A DNA stretch of 18,013 nt from Scleroderma bovista (Eukaryota > Basidiomycota > Agaricomycetes > Boletales > Sclerodermataceae). The stretch is from the NCBI GenBank assembly GCA_037178675.1, contig JAYMGJ010000830.1, positions 1-18,013 of the forward strand, given 5' to 3'. The notes beneath the pieces are model-generated. The model was not told where the DNA came from. It did no database searches and saw only the letters and a list, made by a program, of their open reading frames with translations. Numbering within the stretch: the stretch's first letter is position 1; the number at the start of each line of letters is the position of its first letter. The position numbers were made by a program, and so were the translations under genes. Of this stretch, positions 11,623 to 18,013 are shown one piece after another.

Positions 11623-12733
11623 CACCACCAACGCATAATAAAGTTTGAACGTAGCATTGACCCAATTTGAAGGAACCAGAATGACGAGGACGCCATCGCT
11701 CGTGCCCAGGGAACAGCCTTTTCATGGCAGGGGCAAAGATCTGGCTTTGAACAGCACGAACCGGCTAAACCCGTCGTATTCAACTGGCACTTCCCTCTGA
11801 TGACTATTTACCAATGACAATGGCGAAAGCTTCAACATTGTCCAAGATTTGTTCAAACAAACAGATAAAGCAACATCCTGTTGGTGTTCAAGGTCTCATT
11901 AGAAGAGTATGATAGTGGTATCCAGTGACACCTACCGCCGGCCTTCTGTGCAGAGACTCGGCAGAGAGCATCTACTATCAATGCCATCCTGCGATGTGCC
12001 AGGGTCTCCGGCCGACTCCGCTTCAACGACCTTTAGTTGTCAACCCCTATCTTTCTCACCACTGCGGCACCATCTTCCGATCGTTTGGCCTATGATCCGT
12101 TCACGCTTTCCGTGAATGCACCGCCTCCACCTCCGGCCAGCTAACAGCCGCAAATTTCGTACCTCCTGCGAGTGCAAGCGCAAGTGAAAACATGAAGGAA
12201 TCCTGGCAAAGTACATCTACATCCCATTTCGAGTCGAAACAACTGCATGAATGATTCTTGTTGACGATAGGGTGAGGTGAACAAGTGTTGACAATTGCAC
12301 ATTGATGCCTTGAACAACTTTAACTTGCACTACGCTTCCCATAGACTCGGCTCACAGGGATTCGCCGTCAGAATGTCGGCAAAATTGGGACACGAGGAAG
12401 GTCCTACAAGGTCTCAATGCTGACAGATTAAGGATCGACAACACCCGGTAGAGCAGGTTGTTATCTAAGGTAAAAACGGCAAGAGGCCAGGGACAGAACA
12501 CGCATGGTGGTGCTGTGATCGAAGCTGAGTAGAATTATCGATGACAACGAGAATATAAGGACAATGGCCCGTTGTCTTCACCAATATACTAGTTGGTCCG
12601 GAAGACTTGGATGGCGAGGGGCCACACATAAGATTGGTGAGTTCCATTTATTGGTAATTATAATGAACCGTTTCATGCCTCATTCAGATAGGAGAGGAAT
12701 ACTCAGTACTAATGCCATCGTTCGCCCTATCTA
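11623..12733. other. Copy-B-specific 1.1 kb segment
   Basis: It is present only in copy B, between sequences that are adjacent in copy A at about 8703. There are no matching terminal inverted repeats and no target-site duplication at its edges, so a deletion from copy A is as likely as an insertion into copy B. Open frames are short (up to 70 codons) and lack recognisable domains. I do not call a gene, though another small split gene could be hidden here. Confidence 0.55.
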
Positions 12734-13032
12734 GTTGCTACGGATAATCCAGACGAGGAATATTCGTTGTTGTTTTTCGGCCCTTTGGGTGCATCGAAGA
12801 CGGGGGGGAAACGGAAGGGCGTTCTATACAGCCAGCATGATTTGGAATTGGAATGTAAGTATTGGCTGCTGTGAGTACCCCAATGACTAATACTGCCTTT
12901 TACTGGTTTTCGCAAACTACTATCAATTTACACACACATGGCTTGGAATATATGCAGACGTTTCTCCACCGTAGTTCGGTGCACTTCGACATGTCGAGCA
13001 CCCACCGAACTACCATTTCAGTTCGGCTTGAT

Positions 13033-13404
13033 TCAGTCATTCTTGTGACAATAACCGAAACCCCTTCTAACCGCGCAACCCCACCCGACGGTACAGCCTG
13101 GATAAGGTCCGTTGTAAGCACTACAACAATTCATTTGTTGAATCCAAGCTCTTACATCCACCATGGCCGTCTTTGCAACACAAGGTGCCTGAGTCGCAGC
13201 AATTGTTGACATCACAGAGGTCTGTGCATGAAATAAGCAGGAAAGTTGGTCGAGTTGAATACCACATTACTCACCGCTTCCACTAGCGCAAGCGGAAGCC
13301 GTCCCGCCCCTACGAGACGTGGAGACGCGGGCGACGTCTCTGGCAGATACGAGAGCAATCTGCAAAAAGAGTACCAAAGACGCGACACCGAGGAAACGGA
13401 CCAT
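13033..13404 (-). CDS. Small secreted cysteine-rich protein, copy B (86 aa, 10 Cys, granulin-like spacing)
   Basis: The paralogue of the gene at 9003-9374 has identical architecture: exons 13404-13275, 13221-13156 and 13097-13033 (130, 66 and 65 nt), introns of 53 and 58 nt, and 86 residues. The signal peptide (residues 1-21) is identical in amino acids to copy A. All ten cysteines, Arg31-Arg32 and the segment AVRRGF (74-79) are kept. The residues between cysteines differ widely (for example LCDVNNCCDSGT against ACDAESCCAGGT, and CCTVGWGC against CCPNNWEC). Reading through intron 2 would meet a stop (TAG) after about 15 codons, a further reason to accept the intron. The last residues (HKND) also differ from copy A (RTHM). 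Function is unknown; the pattern suggests a diversifying secreted peptide family. Confidence 0.82.
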
Positions 13405-13469
13405 TTCGATAGTCAGGAGAAGGTCTGGTTGTTTGAAGAATGGATTAATGGCGCCCCATTCTGTCTGGC

Positions 13470-13476
13470 TTTTATA
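13470..13476 (-). promoter_or_regulatory. TATA box of the copy B small secreted protein gene
   Basis: Minus-strand TATAAAA lies 66 nt upstream of the ATG at 13404, the same distance and context as in copy A, suggesting that both paralogues keep a working core promoter. Confidence 0.6.
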
Positions 13477-14232
13477 ACTGGGAGGTGAACGGTCATTTCA
13501 AACCGGAGTACCTTCCTATGGAGTCGCTTATTTGATTCAGCACATATATCGACGGTGCTTCTTGGATTCAATTCATATTTCTGCGTCATATATTTCAAGG
13601 CAATGATCCGATAAGCTCGTGGTTTTGGTCATAGGAGGTAAGCCCTGGTATACCGTCCTTGTCCAAGGTTACGACATGATCCCCTCGTTATCATATGGTA
13701 CTGGAGCTTTACCCTGATGACTAGTGGTTGTAATGGTTTTATTGGTTTACTTGTAGTCGAGAAACCAGCTCTTGATCGCAAATTGTGGAAAACCCGTCGA
13801 TTGAATTATTGGGCCCCTCATGCGGAAAACGTCAGATCCTTCACGTTCTCTTCACTTACGACTTTTATCTTTCGAATTGGGAGCGCGTCACCGATTTGAA
13901 TCCGCCTCTCGTGAGACTCAGAACCAATCATGCTGGTATTCCCCCACATGTCCTACCAACGGACAGGCAATACCTATGATGCATAACTAATGGAACAAAC
14001 ATCGTTAAGCGGATAGATCTGCATACTTACGGGGATACGAGACCGAGACCGAGACAAGTGGAATCCACATAGTAAAGGTAATAACAGGTGCCATAGAATA
14101 ACAAGAAGCTGGCGGCTAAATATCAATTCCTTGGTGCTCCAAGCATCTATTCGATGATTCCAGGTTGCAGACTCGACAACGGGTATTCTTAAAATCCGCT
14201 CTTCATCATTTCCCTCAACTTCCTTTGGATCG

Positions 14233-14303
14233 GGGCCGACCTGGAAGTTTCGGTCACTTGTACTGGCCGCTCTTGTCCTTCTACGGACAGAACAACCCGA
14301 AGG
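14233..14303. other. 71-bp near-invariant block in copy B (partner 10178-10248)
   Basis: It differs from copy A at one base in 71. Directly beside it copy A carries one extra C, so the open frames crossing this block in B (plus 14165-14422; minus 14425-14189) are broken in A. Its nature is undecided. Confidence 0.5.
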
Positions 14304-14660
14304 ACCACACCCCCCACAGGGTCAACTGGCTTGGGGTGGAATTCGAAGTCCTTGTTGACAAGACAATGCTTCTGCACATCGAGACCCTGCTTGATAATGT
14401 AGTCATGGTCAGAAACCAATGACAAAGAAAGTGAAATACACTGGTGCGCACTTCTCTACCAGCGACTTCTGCATCACTGGCGCATCCGATCCCAAACTCC
14501 TCTGCAAAGCCTGTGCAAACCTCTAGAGGAACGACTATCTTCATCTACGAAGAGAGTCTGGCTTAGGGAGACTAGTGCAAAGCTCTCACGAGTTCTCATC
14601 ACTCGTCAGAGCGTGATCTACCTGCAGGGCGGCAGTACGCACAAGGAACAATGTGAGATC

Positions 14661-14704
14661 TGTGAATCTCGTATATGTGTCTAACTTTATCTTCATCAAG
14701 CGCC
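14661..14704 (+). pseudogene. Captured fragment of the disordered-protein gene (end of intron 4), in copy B
   Basis: Counterpart of 10553-10593: it aligns to 5026-5066 of the large gene with a 3-nt insertion in the branch-site region and a changed acceptor (TCAAG). Its presence in both copies shows that the capture predates the duplication. Confidence 0.7.
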
Positions 14705-14834
14705 TTTTAGCGCGCAGCGACGACGGACGGACAAGTTGACTACATCACGGGGACCGTCGATCCATGATAAGCTACGATTACAAAACAAATAACTTGATCA
14801 TATATATCATATATTCAGCCTCATGACATACTGA

Positions 14835-15012
14835 TATATGATCTTGTCATTAAGTTACCAACAGCTATCTAATTCAGCATGACTGACATAATGCAACTCA
14901 TGAAAAAATAATTAATTGACATTATATGATCCATGTCATTAAGTTACCAACAGCTGTCCAATTCAGCATGACTGACATAATGCAATTTGTGAAAAGATAA
15001 TTATATGGCCAT
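14835..15012 (+). repeat. Two-copy tandem repeat, about 88-90 bp units
   Basis: Units 14835-14922 and 14923-15012 share long identical runs such as GTCATTAAGTTACCAACAGC and TTCAGCATGACTGACATAAT. AT-rich, non-coding. Scattered similar words (TGACATTAT, ACTCATGA) recur near 17810-17880, hinting at a common repetitive family. Confidence 0.9.
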
Positions 15013-15539
15013 TATCAATTTCTCCCCCTATGATACAGTGTTAGACAAGACTGCAAAGTTTGTATTGACCAATAACTGTACATAAATATTGTAGTTCCTG
15101 GGGTAGATCACTCTTGCAGAGGCAATGACTATCAGCTTGCATAGTATGGTGCATGGTGGAATAGGAAAGTACATTTTCAACATGATCAACAGACAGAAGG
15201 ATCTGAAATACAGGTACTTTCATAGTAGGTGTATGGTAAGACCATGCAGTCATCTTCAAATAATATAAAATAGACATGTTCTATATATGGCCATGGAAGG
15301 CTGTGCTCACAACATATCAACTAGGCTACATTTCGTGCGGAGAGCTCATTTCCTATATTGCCTATTTGGGCACAACTCACGATGCACTCTCAAAGTCGAG
15401 AACACAGAGTGCATTCTGAAGTTGAATTGCCCAGGCGTCCAGATCGATGGAAGGCAATTAGTGTCAATAGTATCGGCGTATTCGTGCCTGAGAATGAGTC
15501 TGTTGAGAAAGCAGGTTGCATCAGCAAACCAACCCTCCC
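15013..15539. other. AT-rich intergenic stretch
   Basis: I see no supported gene. The open frames here (minus 15041-15277; plus 15287-15637) show no domain, signal peptide or splice support, and the latter runs into the inverted repeat at 15540-15634. Confidence 0.5.
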
Positions 15540-15634
15540 CTGGACAGCACTGGACAGTACTGGCCAGTTACCCCAGAGCCCCAGCTACTCCTAGCAAGGT
15601 ACCTAACTGGCTAGCACTGTCCAGACTGTCCCAG
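15540..15634. repeat. Imperfect inverted repeat with about 33-37 bp arms
   Basis: The left arm 15540-15572 (CTGGACAGCACTGGACAGTA and onward) is the imperfect reverse complement of 15598-15634, with a 25-nt spacer. The arms are built from repeated TGGACAG/CTGTCCA words. This resembles a terminal or foldback element relic, but no element body or target-site duplication could be defined. Confidence 0.7.
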
Positions 15635-15777
15635 TAGCACTATCAACAGCATCCATATTACCTTTACTGCCTGTACTTGAAACTTTTCAAGCACTCAATT
15701 CATTCAATGTTAATGTTAACCAATTTATATTAATTCAATAAACTACAGAACAAAGACTAAGTATTATATATACCGAG

Positions 15778-16346
15778 GTGGTTGTCGTCGTCGTCGATGG
15801 CCGCAATGTCGACGCAGGTGATGGGGGTAGTGGCGGCGACCGCGGCGAGGTGGTCATTGTTATCGTCGTCGTCGCTGGTGGTGGGGTGGGTCGTCGTCGT
15901 CGCGTCGTCGATGCTGCTGGTGGGGTGGTCGTGTCATCGTCGACGCTGCTGGTGGGGTGGCGGTTGTCGTTGGTGGTGGCCTCGTCGACGTTGGTGGTGG
16001 TGTCCGTGTCGTCGACGACGCCGGTGGCGTCGTTGTGGCCATTGGTGGTGGTCGTCGCGTCGTTGACGCTGCTGGTGGGGTCGTCGTCGACGAGGCTGGT
16101 GGTGGTGGCGGTCGCGTCGTCGACGTTGGTGGTGGTGGCCACGTTGTCGTTGTCGACGCTGTTGGTGGTGGTGGTCGCGTTGATGGTGGTGGTGGTGGTC
16201 GCGTTGATGGTGGTGGTGGTGGTCGACGTTGGTGGGTGGTGGCCACGTCGTCATCGACGGTGGTGGGTGGTGGTGGTCGCGTTGACGGTGGTGGTGGTGG
16301 TCGCGTTGACGGTGGTGGTGGTGACTGTCGGGTGGTGGTCGACGGA
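15778..16346 (+). repeat. G/T-rich trinucleotide/minisatellite block
   Basis: The plus strand is composed almost entirely of GTC, GTT, GTG and GGT words with frequent GTCGAC. Near 16175-16320 it resolves into 24-bp units of the form GGTCGCGTTGATGGTGGTGG (plus four more bases), two in tandem at 16175-16222 and two more at 16277-16324. Many frames stay open for over 100 codons on both strands simply because of the composition, so none is called as a gene. Confidence 0.9.
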
Positions 16347-16479
16347 TGAAGAGAATGAGAATGAGAGACTTCAAAAATTTTCAAGTATGTGTGTGCGTGT
16401 GTTTGTGTAACGATTATATCAGCATATTGAACTATCAACATTTCCTAATAGTATTTACCGCGTCACTACACGCCTCGCC
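16347..16479. other. AT-rich spacer between the two low-complexity blocks
   Basis: About 130 bases of ordinary composition, including a short GT run (about 16387-16408), mark the point where strand composition reverses. Confidence 0.6.
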
Positions 16480-16990
16480 CACAGCCACCGTCACCACCAG
16501 CGTCGTCGATCGACCACCATCAGCAACGACGACGACAACGACCCCACCACGGCCGATGGCGACGACACCAACCACCACCACCACCAGCAGCGTCGTCGAC
16601 CAGACGACGACGACGACGGCTAGGCCACCACCACCGCTCCACCACCAGCGTCGACGGCCACCACCAACGCGAGGGCAACGACGGCCCCACCACCAACGTC
16701 GTCGAGGTGGCCACTGATGACGACGACCCCCACCGTCAACGTCGTCGCCGTGGCCATCAACACTGACCACGACGACAACGACAACGACCCCGCCACCACC
16801 CCCAGCGTCGACGGCGGCGACGCGACCACCCACATCCCAAGCGTCGACGGCGACGGCGCAACGGCGCGACGACGGGATGACTCCCATCCCAGCGTCATCC
16901 GACAATGACGCCCCCGACGCCCACCAACCTCCCAGCCACAGCAACGCTGGCCATCGCGCCAGCGCAGCGTCGACGATCGCCCTCCCCTGC
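16480..16990 (+). repeat. A/C-rich trinucleotide/minisatellite block, inverted composition
   Basis: The plus strand is rich in CAC, CGA, ACG and ACC words, the complement of the block at 15778-16346. The two blocks are therefore head-to-head imperfect inverted repeats around the spacer 16347-16479. Open frames are compositional and are not called. Confidence 0.9.
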
Positions 16991-17116
16991 GTTCGACAAC
17001 CACGGGCCCGGTCGTATAAATATATTATTTAGTCATTTGTGATTAGCACTCTAGTTTTCTTTAGTCCTAATATACTTTTTTTTTCTCTACTGAATATTTG
17101 AATCGAGTGACAACCA

Positions 17117-17156
17117 GACTGGCACGGAGTCCGACAGACTGGCACAGAGTCCGACA
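17117..17156 (+). repeat. 20-bp tandem repeat, two units
   Basis: GACTGGCACGGAGTCCGACA is followed by the same sequence with A in place of G at the tenth base, then a degenerate third start. A pair of TCGGCTAA words follows at 17167 and 17196. Confidence 0.9.
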
Positions 17157-17203
17157 GGCTGGGCGGTCGGCTAAGCGCTGTCAAGTGCTGTCAGCTCGGC
17201 TAA

Positions 17204-17537
17204 TCGGAAGGGCTGGTTTGCTGATTTGAATTGCCCTCTTGATGCGGGCAGTTATCTTCACTGTGTGCACTGTCAACTGATGATGACGACGGCCATCCAC
17301 CAGCCTGTTGTCCAGCGATGACAACAACCGTATCCCCACCATTGTCCAAGGTGCTGTCGAGTGTGACCGGCAGATGTACTGAATTTGCAAATGTACCCTA
17401 AAGTAGAAATGGTCAAAGCGCGGGAAATGATCAGTAAGAACTGTACAGTACCCATGTTATATATAAACCCTCCTGGAAGGAACTGTTTAGGTTCTTCACT
17501 CTTGTCTGTGACTTCGATCTTCGAGTTGAAGCTGGGT
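17204..17537. other. Unassigned intergenic stretch
   Basis: No supported gene or repeat is seen. A TATATAAA-like run lies near 17458-17465, but no convincing ORF follows. Confidence 0.45.
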
Positions 17538-17681
17538 CAGGTAAGTTACTGTTACACTGAATTGGGTTGGAGCAGGGTCAGGTAAGTTACATTTTATTGG
17601 ATCAGGGTTAGGTAAGTTGCATTTCGCCGGATCAGCTAAGTTGCTATTGTTTATCTCATATGGTAATTGCATGAGGTAAGT
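17538..17681 (+). repeat. Array of splice-donor-like AGGTAAGT motifs
   Basis: AGGTAAGT (or one variant) occurs five times at spacings of about 24-41 bp: CAGGTAAGT at 17538 and 17579, TAGGTAAGT at 17609, the variant CAGCTAAGT at 17633, and GAGGTAAGT at 17673. The first three sit in a longer degenerate repeat around GGTCAGGTAAGTTAC/GC. No flanking exons are evident. Confidence 0.8.
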
Positions 17682-17790
17682 CACTAAACTTTATCTCTGA
17701 AAATCTGAGCCACAGTGGTTAGCAATTACATAATTAATAAATAGTGGTATTTTATGCTTGTTACAACAAAGTCCATAAACTTCATGTTGA

Positions 17791-18013
17791 AAGCCTTATA
17801 CAGCCATATGTGACATTATCCAACTCATGCAATTCAACCAATCTGATAAATCATGTCCCTGTTTAAACTCATGAGAAGTGTGGTCAAAGTGTTATCTGAC
17901 ATGAAATGAATGGACATACAGAACTTATAGTTTGTGTATTACCATGCCTATCATAATGTGTTAGGTTGCCATCACCTATAATTTTTGTGTCAAGCTCAAA
18001 GCCTTATACAACC
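17791..18013 (+). repeat. Direct repeat pair AAGCCTTATACARCC
   Basis: AAGCCTTATACAGCC (17791-17805) and AAGCCTTATACAACC (17999-18013) match at 14 of 15 bases; the second copy ends at the window edge, so the match may continue. The sequence between them is AT-rich and shows no gene. Confidence 0.7.

Larger units (their letters stand above)
11258..14742 (+). repeat. Segmental duplication, copy B
   Basis: Second copy of the unit at 8369-10631, same orientation, 626 bp downstream. At 3.49 kb it is longer because of a 1.1 kb segment (11623-12733) absent from copy A, plus smaller indels, for example about 30 extra bases near 14100 and about 60 extra bases near 14530, the latter flanked by TGCAAACCTCT/TGCAAAGCTCT. 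It carries the second intact small secreted protein gene (13033-13404, minus) and the same captured fragment of the large gene at its right end. Confidence 0.9.

Noticed and set aside
11909..12115. 68-codon plus-strand ORF in the copy-B-specific segment
   Set aside because: No counterpart in copy A for comparison, no signal peptide or recognised motif, and neighbouring frames are equally open.
8369..14742. Interpretation of the duplicated units as LTRs or a DNA transposon
   Set aside because: No TG...CA ends, terminal inverted repeats, target-site duplications, primer-binding site or transposase/reverse transcriptase motifs were seen.
15287..15637. 116-codon plus-strand ORF
   Set aside because: Its C-terminal third is the inverted repeat at 15540-15634; no domain, signal peptide or splice evidence.
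15860..16441. 193-codon minus-strand ORF with PPPPPSTR-like repeats, and the plus-strand frames through the same block
   Set aside because: Several frames are open on both strands because the DNA is a G/T trinucleotide repeat; there is no signal peptide, unique domain or promoter context.
16346..16944. Open frames through the A/C-rich block
   Set aside because: Compositional openness of a low-complexity repeat, mirrored on both strands.

Overview
The window looks like nuclear DNA of a filamentous basidiomycete (mushroom-type) fungus. I infer this from many 50-58 nt introns with GTRNGT donors and CTAAT/CTNAC-like branch sites, compact divergent genes on the left, and a repeat-rich right half. 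The closest match I recognise for the left-hand gene is the fungal form of the USP7/Ubp21 deubiquitinase. No rRNA, tRNA, CRISPR array or recognisable transposase was found.

Layout. (1) Positions 1-1232, minus strand: the 5' six exons of a USP7-type ubiquitin hydrolase (MATH domain, then the catalytic Cys box); it runs off the left edge. (2) 1233-2213: a shared divergent promoter region. (3) 2214-8117, plus strand: a six-exon gene for a 1,878-residue, largely disordered Ser/Pro/Thr/Gln-rich protein of unknown function. (4) 8369-10631 (copy A) and 11258-14742 (copy B): a large diverged direct duplication. (5) 14743-18013: AT-rich, gene-poor DNA with tandem repeats, an inverted repeat and a 1.2 kb block whose strand composition flips from G/T-rich to A/C-rich.

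The main discovery lies inside the duplication. Each copy carries, on the minus strand, a three-exon gene that is missed by single-frame ORF reading because two introns (53 and 58 nt) interrupt an 86-codon CDS. Both copies are intact and encode a small secreted protein with a signal peptide, a conserved Arg-Arg (possible Kex2 site) and ten cysteines at identical positions, with a spacing resembling part of a granulin fold. Between the copies, introns differ by 3-9% and the signal-peptide codons by 3% (both changes silent). The codons between the cysteines differ by 27-40%, almost all amino-acid-changing. Coding sequence that evolves faster than its own introns, on a fixed cysteine scaffold, is the signature of diversifying selection seen in effector, defence and venom-type peptide families.

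The duplication also ends in a captured piece of the disordered-protein gene (the end of its intron 4). The next piece of that gene (the start of exon 5) lies just beyond copy A, so the locus has been assembled by local duplication and rearrangement. I cannot assign functions to the disordered protein or the small secreted proteins from sequence alone.
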